The notes below the pieces were generated by a model. That model did no database searches. It was not told the origin of the DNA and worked only from the letters and a program-made list of their open reading frames with translations. This document shows, piece by piece, positions 24,948-34,459 of a stretch of DNA of 64,000 nt. Within the stretch, counting starts at the first letter, position 1. Each line of letters begins with the position of its first letter. A program made the translations under genes and the position numbers. Origin of the DNA: Pseudomonas sp. GM49 (lineage in GTDB: Bacteria; Pseudomonadota; Gammaproteobacteria; Pseudomonadales; Pseudomonadaceae); NCBI RefSeq assembly GCF_000282355.1, contig NZ_AKJL01000305.1, forward strand, positions 1-64,000, in the 5' to 3' direction.

Positions 24948-27470
24948 TCAGCGTTGCGCATTAACGAAATATTCAATTTTAACACTGACACTTTCACCTT
25001 TGTCGGTAAAGCTCATGGCTATAGGCAACCCGTTTTCAAGATGTGTATAGCTTGCCGTAAGCAGGCTCTCACCTGATAAAACTAAATAATATCCAGAGCT
25101 ATCACAATTTATCTCGAAGAATTTTATTCTGCCTTTTCCGTCGGGCCACGTAATATGTCGACCCGAAATCGTAAATCCGACTGACAGGAATTTTTTAAGA
25201 GCACGAGAAGAACAAATCATCCATTCCGCCTTACGAGTAGGGAATGTAGTTTCCGAGTTTTCAGTTCGGTGATTGTAGAGTAGTATCTGCCCGCTCAACC
25301 AACTGTGCACTTCCTGCGCTAAATTTAAACCATACGTATCAAAAACGTAATGGGTGTCAGTGCCCGAAAGAAAAGCTTCGCGCGGCAGAGTTATATGCGA
25401 AACTATAGGTTCAACTTGAGCTATTGTGAGCCTTTTGAATAAGGGGTATTTTCTGACGGACGAGCTGAGCTCTTGAGTAACTTCACTCTTAAATCTGTCT
25501 AATAGAGTAACGTCCAAACTCTGACTGGAAATCTGAGACTTAATTTTTTGCTCAAGCGCTGTACTCAACAATTCGCAAAACTTACAAGCGTATTCCCGCA
25601 AGCTCACTGCCTGTTCTGACAAGACTCCAAGCCTGTCTATAAATCTAACGTTGGCCAAGGTTTTAAGTAGCGACGTTTTTAGCAAGGGCACTCTTTGAGA
25701 AGCAGCCTTCATCTCACCAAGCAGGCTATTTGGAATGGCTGGCGTAGGCATTTCCGGCTTAATGGTCGCTCCAGTTGCACGTAGTATGTAAATATTCCAA
25801 AGCTCGTAGACTATAAGAGCCCCTATGGCATCTACTATTTTATATTCCTGAAGGTCACTGCGAACCCCATAAAAATCACCAAAATTTTTCGCCGATAAAA
25901 ATGCTGCAATGCATTCACCCAAAGATGTCGGGACTGGAGAGTGGCCGACATTAAATGAACGCGATCCAGCTGGATTGCGTAGCTCTCTACACTCGACGAC
26001 TATTTCAGGATGCGTAGATAACAATGTAGCTAGAGCCCTCAAAGTTCCTATTTCTATGTCGCTTGAAAATCTTTTTAACGCTATACCTTTCCGGCACTTA
26101 TCTAGCACCATATTTATAGACTGAATCTTCTCCTTGAGTTGCGCCTTATCTGAAATTTTTACATCGAGATAGGCTTGCATCTCAGGCTTATACTTAGTCT
26201 CAATCTTCTCATTTAGTTGCTCTACGGTTGTTCGCCCAGCATACGTGTCAGCAACGTCTTTATCGAACTCTAGCATGGATTCGTATCCCCATAATTCTGA
26301 AACTTCTTCAGGGAGATCCCAGCCACCTTCGTGATAGTTGCTTTTAAATTGAATTACTTGGCGTACATTACTCAAAAGCTCAGGAATATTTTCCGGCTGT
26401 TCACGAACAGAGGTTTCAATCAGAAAATTAAAATGTTCTTGCAAGTATGTATAAGCATCATTGCTAGACTTTGATTTATTGGCAAAACTAAGAAATAGGC
26501 GGCCATTTCGACAGAAGCGACCATACGATGGTAGCTTGTCCTCTCTAAATCTCGCGATTCGTTCAATAACTCCAATCTGTGATTTGTATTCTTCTTTGGA
26601 GAGAATCGCCCTCATAGCAAGGTACAAATAGAACCCAGCTAACGCTTGGTAAACATCGACTTCCCTGGAGACTTCAACCGCTGCTAAGGCTGAGGGGAGA
26701 GAAGCTAGCAAATGACGCGCATATTCATTTGCTTCATAGTTATCAAGATCGCTAAAGGCCTTATAGGAAATATCCTTGATCCGTCTATCCAAATCGAGTT
26801 TGGACGGGTCGGTGCTGAGCAAGTAGGACTCTAACTCCATCAAGGCGGCGACATTATCCTGAACTCTGACTTTACTTTTAAACAGCTTTTTTATTTTTAG
26901 AGAATTAGAGGAAAAAAAACCCCGCTCCCCGGCAGGTCGCAGGAAGCTAAGCTGTGCATAACTATTGATGCTTTCAAATATGCGCTCGTGTATCTCCCCT
27001 ATGTTCGACATGAAAGTGTATGTAAACTTAAGATGTCGATACACTTGACACACCACAAAGCCGAACCAGACTGCCAGCGCACATAAATATGGAACTAACA
27101 AAATTAATTCAAACAGCTGAATTGAAACAAGCAATTTAGCTATGAGAGCGGTTGCTAATACCGCGAACAACTGTCGATTTAACTTTTTGGCATCTATGCC
27201 TGATAGCGAGGAAGTGATTTTTAACAGTGAGGGACTTCTGTAACGCGTCCTGGTTGCATCGATTACATTTAAAGAAATTGGAAGCGCTAACGCACCCAAG
27301 GCTGCGGCAATGGTTATTATGTCAGTTATCAATGTCGCCCAAATTGCACTTTTCTCCTCTGTAATTGCTGCTTGTGCGGCAGTCATTATCCAACATTTAA
27401 AATTCTCAATCGTTAGAATAATCTTGCTGCCGAGCTGAAGTGTAGAATTTAAGATCTCAGAAAAATCCAT
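24948..27470 (-). CDS. Unknown 840-aa membrane-anchored protein
   Basis: A large AT-rich gene. Hydrophobic segments lie at about residues 43-70, 100-120 and 122-145, followed by a cytoplasmic region of almost 700 residues that is mainly helical in appearance and lacks Walker, HD, nuclease or kinase motifs that I can see. The C-terminal 100 residues look beta-rich. The domain plan, an N-terminal membrane anchor with a long soluble body, is seen in several anti-phage effectors, but I recognise no family. It stands alone, with long gaps on both sides. Confidence 0.68.
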   Translation of the reverse strand: MDFSEILNSTLQLGSKIILTIENFKCWIMTAAQAAITEEKSAIWATLITDIITIAAALGALALPISLNVIDATRTRYRSPSLLKITSSLSGIDAKKLNRQLFAVLATALIAKLLVSIQLFELILLVPYLCALAVWFGFVVCQVYRHLKFTYTFMSNIGEIHERIFESINSYAQLSFLRPAGERGFFSSNSLKIKKLFKSKVRVQDNVAALMELESYLLSTDPSKLDLDRRIKDISYKAFSDLDNYEANEYARHLLASLPSALAAVEVSREVDVYQALAGFYLYLAMRAILSKEEYKSQIGVIERIARFREDKLPSYGRFCRNGRLFLSFANKSKSSNDAYTYLQEHFNFLIETSVREQPENIPELLSNVRQVIQFKSNYHEGGWDLPEEVSELWGYESMLEFDKDVADTYAGRTTVEQLNEKIETKYKPEMQAYLDVKISDKAQLKEKIQSINMVLDKCRKGIALKRFSSDIEIGTLRALATLLSTHPEIVVECRELRNPAGSRSFNVGHSPVPTSLGECIAAFLSAKNFGDFYGVRSDLQEYKIVDAIGALIVYELWNIYILRATGATIKPEMPTPAIPNSLLGEMKAASQRVPLLKTSLLKTLANVRFIDRLGVLSEQAVSLREYACKFCELLSTALEQKIKSQISSQSLDVTLLDRFKSEVTQELSSSVRKYPLFKRLTIAQVEPIVSHITLPREAFLSGTDTHYVFDTYGLNLAQEVHSWLSGQILLYNHRTENSETTFPTRKAEWMICSSRALKKFLSVGFTISGRHITWPDGKGRIKFFEINCDSSGYYLVLSGESLLTASYTHLENGLPIAMSFTDKGESVSVKIEYFVNAQR

Positions 27471-28128
27471 TTCGCATATCTCACTTGGCAGTTAAACAAC
27501 CAATTGCATTAGTTGACGACTGCTTTCTTAATTTTCGAAATAGCTATGTCATGCATTCATGTGTGAAATTTACACCAAACGCGTCAACAAATCTGCCCAG
27601 ACGGCAGTCAACATCGAGGTAGACATTTTCTTATCGCGACCATCAGCTTCACGCCCTGAGGAAGTCAGTCAACCTAAATAGAGGTTCTTCAGGAGCGGTG
27701 AACCACGCTTCCTCAAGGCATTCAAATAGGTGCTATCCAGCCCCCTCTGAACCCTTGGGAGAAAACCTCTTTCAACCGCTCGTACCAATCTACGTCTTAC
27801 GGCAGGGTGAAATTCACCGAGCCACCTCTGCTCGTTGTGCCTGCACCGCATATCGGCCATAAAAAGGATGGGATACAGTCAGCGACCAGAGGTCCTGAAT
27901 AAACGGGTGCAATGGCGAATCTATGCTAAACCCTAGGTAGATCCGTAGAGGTCCATAGCCGATGCAAGGCTATTGCTGATGGTTAGGTAGGGGGAATATC
28001 CTCCCTGCCTCGCGCCATCGACAACTGTCGGCTGGTCTCGGGCTCCTAGGAGCTATCTCCTATGTTGCGTTCAACAAGGAAGCTGTTTAAGTCAAAACGG
28101 ATGACGAATTTGCTAGAGGAGAATGACA
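27471..28128. other. Gap with no supported gene
   Basis: A 63-codon minus-strand frame at 27669-27860 has no ribosome site or recognisable family. The 5' parts of the gap hold the promoter of the 840-aa gene; the last 30 nt carry the GAGGAG site of the next small gene. Confidence 0.4.
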
Positions 28129-28374
28129 GTGAGCAAACATCGCGAACATAAAACCTTGATGGATAGACTGAAAAGCTATTACCAAGGTGCTGAGCGTGAG
28201 GCAGCAAAAACAACGCCTTTTTACGTCACGGGAGACGGCGTAATGTTTGCTGACCCAAAAGAAGTGATTCGCTCGCAAGCTGTGCAAAATCAGCTTTCAG
28301 CATTCGAATCTTTGAGGACAGAGATTCAAGACAAGAAGAGCGATCCTAAAAAGTGCGTCGCACAAGGCGATTAA
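28129..28374 (+). CDS. Small hypothetical protein of a two-gene unit
   Basis: An 81-aa charged, soluble protein (MSKHREHKTLMDRLKSYYQG-) with no motif I recognise. GAGGAGA lies 7 nt before a GTG at 28129 and only 1 nt before an ATG at 28123, so the GTG is preferred. The end is Lys/Asp-rich. It precedes the 278-aa membrane protein by 33 bp and is probably co-transcribed with it. Confidence 0.6.
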   Translation: MSKHREHKTLMDRLKSYYQGAEREAAKTTPFYVTGDGVMFADPKEVIRSQAVQNQLSAFESLRTEIQDKKSDPKKCVAQGD

Positions 28375-28407
28375 ACCCGGCGTTAATCGCCTCCTAAGGA
28401 TAGGTTG

Positions 28408-29244
28408 ATGCTCAAAGCAGCGCTGGCGTTTTTCCCCTTGATAGCTGGCTATCTTTTCGTAAGCACGTGGCATCAAACCAGATACCTTATAAAACGTGAA
28501 GACTCTCAAAAGGTCTATATCAGGGCCGCATTCTGGGGTATTTGGCTATTCCTTCTTGCTTTTGCTTTTCTTACCTCGGTCAAACAAAAGTTAGAGCCGT
28601 ATCTTGCATTCGTAAGGGAGTGGGCAGACCTGGCAATCCTTCAGGACTCCAGTGACCGGCCGACCGATACAGCGTTTTGGCTTCTCGTTCTGTTTTTCAC
28701 ATTGTTTCTAGGAATGGTTGGCGGCTATTTTCTCAACTGGCTGCTGGCGCTCAAATCCATTTCTAGACAAGAGATTTTCCGACTGCTCGTACGTCGGATC
28801 AAAAACCGTGACCACCATTTTTTTGGGCTGATTTATGCCTACTCCAACCGGACTGCGCTCAAGACAGCAGTACGCGTTCTGAATGCCGATCTTGAGATCA
28901 TCTTGATGAGGTCATTAGAGTTGACCATTCCCGTATCTGTGACCTTGGGGAGCGGTAAGGTATACATAGGCTATGTGACCGGGGCGATTGATCCGGGTGA
29001 CAAACGCGACATGCTCCGGATCCTGCCCGTGGTGAGTGGCTATCGCGCGGGAGAGGAAATGAAGCTTTGTTTCACCACCTGGTACATAAATGTGTATCAG
29101 CGATTCAAGAAGGATGAGTCACTTAGCCACTTGAACCCTGAGTTGTTTGAGGTGGCGTTTCCTTTAAGCGAAATCAAGACCATCAACCTGTTCGATATAA
29201 AGGCGTACCAAGCTTTTCAGCAGGAAAACGCTCCGCCCGCTTGA
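28408..29244 (+). CDS. Hypothetical inner-membrane protein, 278 aa
   Basis: The N-terminal half has three hydrophobic segments at about residues 3-20, 40-60 and 90-115 (FWLLVLFFTLFLGMVGGYFLNWLLAL). The C-terminal half is soluble (RTALKTAVRVLNADLEIILMRSLELTIPVSVTLGSGKVYIGYVTG), possibly a small beta domain. AAGGA lies 7 nt before the ATG at 28408. It pairs with the preceding 81-aa gene. No family recognised. Position at the end of the defence-like patchwork makes an accessory or defence role possible but unproven. Confidence 0.65.
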   Translation: MLKAALAFFPLIAGYLFVSTWHQTRYLIKREDSQKVYIRAAFWGIWLFLLAFAFLTSVKQKLEPYLAFVREWADLAILQDSSDRPTDTAFWLLVLFFTLFLGMVGGYFLNWLLALKSISRQEIFRLLVRRIKNRDHHFFGLIYAYSNRTALKTAVRVLNADLEIILMRSLELTIPVSVTLGSGKVYIGYVTGAIDPGDKRDMLRILPVVSGYRAGEEMKLCFTTWYINVYQRFKKDESLSHLNPELFEVAFPLSEIKTINLFDIKAYQAFQQENAPPA

Positions 29245-29602
29245 TCTATGTCTCTCTGGCTCTCCGCGCCGACATCTGCCGATTTTTACTGGCTTGCCGG
29301 ATGAGGCTGCGACCGACTTAGCATGCAGCAGCTTAGGTTTGACAGTCTTTACGACCGTATTTACCTCCACTATCGAGCATTTAGAGTCTTTCCTGGGCAG
29401 TTCAGAGTTGACGCTAGTCGGGGAACTTTGCAGGGCGCGCCGCGCTGCACACTACTTGTGCACAGCGCGGCCAAGCTCGCGCATTAAAAAGGGGAAGCCA
29501 CAGACTTACCTACAACCCAAGGGATTGCTCTTAGGTTAAATATTTAAAATGCTTGAATTTGATTAAACTACATTTGCTAAACGATGCCGAGCAACTCTGC
29601 TC
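29245..29602. other. Gap between patchwork block and module A
   Basis: A palindrome CCGCGCTG (29440-29447) / CAGCGCGG (29463-29470) lies in the middle, and an A/T-rich segment lies next to the porin end. No gene is supported. Confidence 0.4.
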
Positions 29603-30946
29603 CTACCATAGGGCATAAGTGTAGTTGACGTAGAATCGGGTCTGATCCTGATCCTGAAGAGTTGCAGTAGGCAACTCAGTGCGAAAGTTCGCTCGGCGCA
29701 GAGAGAAACCCAATCCTTTAAGAGCACCGGACTGAAGGACGTAGTCCAGACGAACGTCGCGCTCCCACTCGCTATACCTTTCAGTCGTAACGCCGCCAGA
29801 TCCACGTATGTCGCGACCGCTAATGTAGGTCAACCCCGCCTTAAGACCTGGCACGCCCAGCGCGGCAAAATCGTAGTTGTACATACCAAACGTCGAATTT
29901 TCACCCGCGCGAGTGAAACTGTTGATCATGATATCGGTATTGAGATAAACGCTCGCGCCGCCTTCACCTTCAGCGCGACCCCTCCCATCGACAACATTAG
30001 CGTTGTTAATAAAGACCATCCCACCGCTGTCGCTGACACGCTGATGACCCATGGTCAGCGCATGCCCACCGAGGGTATAAGTGAATGCAGCAGACCAGGT
30101 ATTGTTGTCGACTTCACCAGTATTGCCTTCGTTAAATCCATTCCTGTAAGCGAAATTTGAGTCACTTCCATTTTTGCCATCAGACTTGCTATTGAAATAT
30201 CGCAGGTCTGTCTTGAACGACTGGTCAGGCGCAATCTGGTAGACATGCACCAACCCTAGGAAATTCTGACGGTAGTAATCTTCAAGATTGGCGTAGTAAT
30301 ACTGAAGAGTCAGGTCTTTATTGACTTTCCAGTCCACACCGCCAAACCGAAAACCATCGGAACCCTTGCGACCGCCCGCGGCGATACCTGCCCAGTTGCT
30401 GGAGGCGCGACCTATCTCACGATTCAGGTTGCCGGCAGTGAAAGTAAAATCATCTATCTCCTTCGAAGTCAAAATGGCGCCTTGGTAGCTCGCAGGGAGC
30501 ACTCGACTGTCATTTGACACCAGAATGGGCAGGTTCGGCGCTAAAGCGTTACCCGCTTTCAGTTCGGTTTTAGAGAACATGATCTTGCCGTTTGCCCCCA
30601 GACGACTCCATTCATCTACCGGCGATCCATCGGTTTCCGTCGGGGAAATCGTATTGCTCGTAGTAGCGCTGTGCGGAGAGATACCGCCACCCAGATTTAG
30701 ACCCAGCAACCCCTGAACATCCAATCCAAAACCGACGACACCTTGCGTATAGCCCGACAGATAGTCGAACCTCAGACCCGTTGCGGTTTGGCGCTGATCA
30801 ACACCGTTGGGACCGCGCTGATCATTTTCATAGTACAGCGTACGAGAGCTAATGGACGCCTTGCTGTCTTCAATCAATCCGGCGGCATTAGCCTGTTGAG
30901 CTGTAACGCCTAAGGCAACTGCGAGTGCCAGCGTAGACTTGATCAC
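29603..30946 (-). CDS. OprD-family porin (module A)
   Basis: A 447-aa outer-membrane specific porin. The signal peptide ends QQANA|AGLIEDSKAS-, the typical OprD mature start (FxxDSKxxL-like). Conserved family stretches include QGVVGFGLDVQGLLGLNL, the YYYANLEDYYRQNFLGL region, and the terminal YVNYTYALW. A GTG at 30946 with AGGAG 8 nt upstream is chosen; an ATG 22 codons earlier would spoil the leader. OprD porins admit small amino acids, peptides or organic acids, which suits the amino-acid-like transport genes of this module. It is divergent from a LysR gene, which probably controls it. Confidence 0.9.
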   Translation of the reverse strand: MIKSTLALAVALGVTAQQANAAGLIEDSKASISSRTLYYENDQRGPNGVDQRQTATGLRFDYLSGYTQGVVGFGLDVQGLLGLNLGGGISPHSATTSNTISPTETDGSPVDEWSRLGANGKIMFSKTELKAGNALAPNLPILVSNDSRVLPASYQGAILTSKEIDDFTFTAGNLNREIGRASSNWAGIAAGGRKGSDGFRFGGVDWKVNKDLTLQYYYANLEDYYRQNFLGLVHVYQIAPDQSFKTDLRYFNSKSDGKNGSDSNFAYRNGFNEGNTGEVDNNTWSAAFTYTLGGHALTMGHQRVSDSGGMVFINNANVVDGRGRAEGEGGASVYLNTDIMINSFTRAGENSTFGMYNYDFAALGVPGLKAGLTYISGRDIRGSGGVTTERYSEWERDVRLDYVLQSGALKGLGFSLRRANFRTELPTATLQDQDQTRFYVNYTYALW

Positions 30947-31165
30947 TGAAAATGCTCCTATATTTTTGTGGTGTTGAGTTGCATCGCATGGTGAAAGTGG
31001 ATTGATGCGCAATCCAGAATCTCACCAATGCAATGCTATTTAGCAATAGGAGTGCCATTGATATATAAGTTGTTGTTTTTAATAGTTATTTAATTCAAAT
31101 CAACGATTATTAATAGTGTTACAATATTATCCTATGCTGAAATGCTATTGATTTGGAGAAGGGCT
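30947..31165. promoter_or_regulatory. Divergent AT-rich operator region
   Basis: This 219-bp gap between porin and LysR genes contains AATGCTATT twice (31032, 31141) and the inverted pair CTATT/AATAG near 31035-31048, plausible LysR-type sites. The rest is very AT-rich promoter-like DNA. Confidence 0.5.
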
Positions 31166-32116
31166 GTGGAGAATCGAATCACTTTGCGCCACCTCGAAGC
31201 ATTTCGAGCCATCATGGTGCGCAAGACCGTTACTGGCGCCGCTGAAATGCTCGAGATCACTCAGCCCGTGGTAACACGACTTATCTCCGATCTTGAAGAG
31301 AGGATTGCGATTCCTCTCTTCACGCGCACCAAAGGTCGGCTTCTGCCTACGGCCGAAGCAGCCTTACTGTTCAAAGATGTAGAGCAGTCATTGATCAGCA
31401 TCGAGCGCATCGCGAATGCTGCTTCAAACATCAAGGCCTTGAAGATGGGCTATCTGGAAATTGCAGCAGCCCCCAGCATGTCACTGTCCTTTCTGCCTCG
31501 GGCGATAGCGAGCTTTACGCGCGAGCACCCCGATGCAGTGGTTTCAATGCACATGCATAGCTCGTCGACAGTGCTCGATATGGTTCAACGCGACCGCTGC
31601 GATTTAGGGTTCGCTATGTTTCCCATGCGCGCGACTCGCCATGGCAACAGCGAGACATTGGTATCGGCCAAAATGGTGGGAGTCGTACCGATCAATCACC
31701 GCTTGGCGAACCGTGACGTCTTGCACCCAGAAGATTTTGAAGGCGAGAGTTTTATTTCATTGATGCCGTTAATGGAGGAACGAATGAGGATCGACTCAGT
31801 GATGCTGTCGTATGGCGTCAAACGACGTATGAATGCCGAGACCCAGGTTGCGTCCGTCATCCTTAAAATGGCTGAAGCAGGCTCGGGCGTATCCATCATC
31901 GATCCATTGACGGCCAGTGGCTACACGGGAACCATGCTCAAGTTCATTCCCTTTGAACCGGCCATCATCAATGATTATTCCATTGTCATTTCGCAGCGCA
32001 ATTCCTCAACATTAATTCTCAAGCCATTTATTGACCATGCTCGGAGAGAGATACGGAAAATGGTTCCCGCCAATCTGATTGTCCGAAGTTAGGGCTAGTG
32101 CAAGCAGATGAGCACT
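31166..32116 (+). CDS. LysR-family regulator, OccR/NocR-like (module A)
   Basis: A 308-aa LysR regulator with its stop codon near 32090. The N-terminal HTH (LRHLEAFRAIMVRKTVTGAAEMLEITQPVVTRLISDLE) and the effector domain resemble the opine regulators OccR and NocR and the ArgP-like branch. GGAG lies 7 nt before a GTG at 31166 (VENRITLRHLEAF-); an ATG at 31142 gives an unlikely extension. OccR/NocR activate transport and oxidation genes when octopine or nopaline is bound. It lies divergent to the porin and upstream of a matching Occ-type transporter, which supports a similar job. Confidence 0.8.
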
Positions 32117-32165
32117 CGCTTGGCCACAACGCTGCAGATTGTTTATCTCTCTGAACGGGCGCTGT

Positions 32166-33059
32166 CTAAGCTTTCATCGACCTTTGTGCTGCAACATGAA
32201 GTGCTTGCTCTAACTTGAGTACAGCTGCGCTCTGCGGGCGATTTACCGGATGTTCAAGGTAGTAGTTTCCAGGGCCTGGGGTTTGCGGGATAAGGGGGCA
32301 GACTACCAACCCCAGTGCAGCTGCCAGCGGTAAACACACTGGAACAGGCCCGATCGCGAGCCCCAATCCCTGGCTGACCATCATGAAAGCCAGCGGCGTG
32401 GTGTCGACAGGTTCCAACTTCAGATTACGACCTTGGGTGGGACCGAAGTTGTGACTCAGCAACCCCATCCAGCCCATCGAATGCGGAATCATCTCCAGAA
32501 GACGGTGTTTTAGCAGTTCGTCCACTGACGTCAGCTTGGGCAGATCAACCTTGCGGCACATGATTACGTAGGAAAGTCCCATGAGGCGGCCAGGATGGCG
32601 TACCAGATCCGGGTCTTCGCCGAAACGTATTGCCAAATCAGGTTCGGTATTTCGCAGATGAGCGCCTTCCATCCAGAGCTCGACTCGAATGGAAGGGTTG
32701 TCGCGCTCAAAGTCCGCCAGCACTTGAGGCAGCCAGCTCATGGACATCAGATGGCTGGCCTGTAGCGACACGCGCTGTATCCGTTGAGGCGAAAAAAGTG
32801 CGGCGGCCTTGCTCTCTATAGCGCCAATGGAAAGCTGCACAGCCGGAAGGAAGTCGCTGCCCTCCGGCGTCAACTGAATGCGATTCGCCAAGCGCTCGAA
32901 TAATGGACGGCCGAGGCTGGCTTCTAGCGACTGGACCTGTTGACTGACGGCCGCGCCCGTCATGTGAAGTTCCTGGCCGGCTTTGGAGAAGCTCTGATGA
33001 CGGGCCGCAGCCTCAAAGACACGAAGCCAGTTCAGCGATGGAATAAGTGATCTGCTCAT
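32166..33059 (-). CDS. LysR-family regulator, GcvA-like (module A)
   Basis: A 297-aa LysR protein of the GcvA branch: N-terminus SLNWLRVFEAAARHQSFSKAGQELHMTGAAVSQQVQSLE, then a periplasmic-binding-like effector domain ending in the helix KLEQALHVAAQ. GcvA-type regulators often control amino acid use. It is divergent from the binding-protein gene at 33215, with 155 bp between, so it is the closest candidate regulator of the transport and oxidation operon. The other LysR at 31166 may then control the porin. Confidence 0.85.
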   Translation of the reverse strand: MSRSLIPSLNWLRVFEAAARHQSFSKAGQELHMTGAAVSQQVQSLEASLGRPLFERLANRIQLTPEGSDFLPAVQLSIGAIESKAAALFSPQRIQRVSLQASHLMSMSWLPQVLADFERDNPSIRVELWMEGAHLRNTEPDLAIRFGEDPDLVRHPGRLMGLSYVIMCRKVDLPKLTSVDELLKHRLLEMIPHSMGWMGLLSHNFGPTQGRNLKLEPVDTTPLAFMMVSQGLGLAIGPVPVCLPLAAALGLVVCPLIPQTPGPGNYYLEHPVNRPQSAAVLKLEQALHVAAQRSMKA

Positions 33060-33214
33060 GAATTCAGCATAAGTAGCGCTTTTGCTGAGGTCAACTAGAT
33101 AGTGTCTGTGCCACTTCTCAGCCCGTCGTTATAGTGAGCCCACAACGATCGCTAGCCGCTTTTAAGCCTTTTGCTATCTGCCCTTTAATAATCTGAACAA
33201 GCCGGGAGATGGAA

Positions 33215-34060
33215 ATGTTAAAAAAACGTGTGTTGCTTGCCATGGCGTTTATGCCTTTGTTTGCAGGTATTGCCAGCGCCCAGACTTTGCCGGGCGAAAT
33301 CAAGATAGCCACTGAGGGTGCTTATCCTCCGTGGAACTACACAAATGCCGATGGTTCACTGACGGGTTACGAGATTGATCTGACACATGCGCTGTGTGAG
33401 CGTATGAAGGTCAAATGCACCATCGTCAGCCAGGAGTGGAACGGCATTATTCCAGGTCTGACTGTCGGAAAGTACGACGCGATCATTGCCTCCATGGGCG
33501 TCACCCCGGAGCGCAAAAAAGTCATAGCTTTTTCCAAGTCGTATGCCAAAGCGCCCAATGGATTTCTCACGACTTCAAACAATGATCTGAAGAGTCTCGC
33601 TGACGCCGGACATGCATTTGATTTGACTGATTCGCCATCGGATGCACAGTCTGCGATAGACGAATTGAAGTTGAAGTTTAAAGGCAAGGTTATCGGCGTG
33701 CAGACCGGATCGACTGCATCGAACTTCGTTCGAGAGTACTTCAAAGGGATGGAGATTCGTGATTACCCTACCTTTGAGCAGCTGGCACTTGATCTGGCGA
33801 ACGGCCGACTTGATGTCGGCGTGGCGAACGTCACCACCTTCAAGCCTGTGATTGAAGCGAACAAAGGTGTACTGGTGTCCACTGGGCCTACCTTTGCAGG
33901 GGGCGTGCTGGGGCAAGGCACCACCAACATTGCGCTTCGTCAGGGTGACGATACTTTGCGCCAGGCATTTGATGCTGCGATCACTTCGGTGAACAACGAC
34001 GGCACCAACAAGGCGCTGACGGAAAAGTGGTTCGGCGTGGATATCTCGACACGAGATTGA
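33215..34060 (+). CDS. Polar amino acid/opine ABC transporter, periplasmic binding protein
   Basis: A 281-aa family-3 solute-binding protein (LAO/OccT/NocT type). The signal peptide ends GIASA|QTLPGEIKIATEGAYPPWNYT, and the family signature GYEIDLTHALCERMKVKC follows. The binding-site region DAIIASMGVTPERKKVIAFSKSY is clear. GGGAG lies 6 nt before the ATG at 33215. It would capture a basic amino acid or opine in the periplasm for the permeases at 37144 and 37857 and the ATPase at 38583. The catabolic oxidase genes are placed inside the same operon, between binding protein and permeases. Confidence 0.88.
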   Translation: MLKKRVLLAMAFMPLFAGIASAQTLPGEIKIATEGAYPPWNYTNADGSLTGYEIDLTHALCERMKVKCTIVSQEWNGIIPGLTVGKYDAIIASMGVTPERKKVIAFSKSYAKAPNGFLTTSNNDLKSLADAGHAFDLTDSPSDAQSAIDELKLKFKGKVIGVQTGSTASNFVREYFKGMEIRDYPTFEQLALDLANGRLDVGVANVTTFKPVIEANKGVLVSTGPTFAGGVLGQGTTNIALRQGDDTLRQAFDAAITSVNNDGTNKALTEKWFGVDISTRD

Positions 34061-34063
34061 TCA

Positions 34064-34459
34064 ATGGACGAAGGCCTCTTCCGGCTACCGGGAGAGGCTC
34101 TCCAGGCGTTGAACACAGCAGCCAACTCCGCAACTTTATTTCTGGCAGGTACGGGTATGTTCACCCCAGTGGGTGCCGTCGAGGCAACAATCACTATTTA
34201 TTTCAATGGCCGGCCCATTCCGGCTCGTTCCGGCGAGACAGTCGCGGCCTGTCTTTTGCGGGCAAATACACCTGCTTTTCGCACGACGCCTGTTACAGGT
34301 GCTGCTCGATTGCCGTATTGCATGATCGGCCATTGTTTCGAATGTCTGGTGGAAATCAACGGAATCGGCAACAGGCAGGCCTGCCTTCAGATTGTTAACG
34401 AGGGTATGAAAGTCTGCGCCCAGACGGGTGCCGCGACAGTCATTGGAGAGCTCCAATGA
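34064..34459 (+). CDS. 2Fe-2S small subunit of amine/opine dehydrogenase (module A)
   Basis: A ferredoxin-like small subunit (HcnA/SoxX-like). The core from about residue 40 (ATITIYFNGRPIPARSGETVAACLL) is followed by the cluster ligands C-x4-C-x2-C in PYCMIGHCFECLVEI and a distal Cys in NRQACLQIV. The true start could be the ATG at 34157, giving a 100-aa protein close to its module B homologue; the first 31 residues look unlike the family and no strong ribosome site supports either. It ends in an ATGA overlap with the large subunit. It passes electrons between the flavin subunits. Confidence 0.78.
   Translation: MDEGLFRLPGEALQALNTAANSATLFLAGTGMFTPVGAVEATITIYFNGRPIPARSGETVAACLLRANTPAFRTTPVTGAARLPYCMIGHCFECLVEINGIGNRQACLQIVNEGMKVCAQTGAATVIGELQ

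Noticed and set aside
27669-27860. 63-codon minus-strand frame
   Set aside because: No start signal, no family, in otherwise empty DNA.
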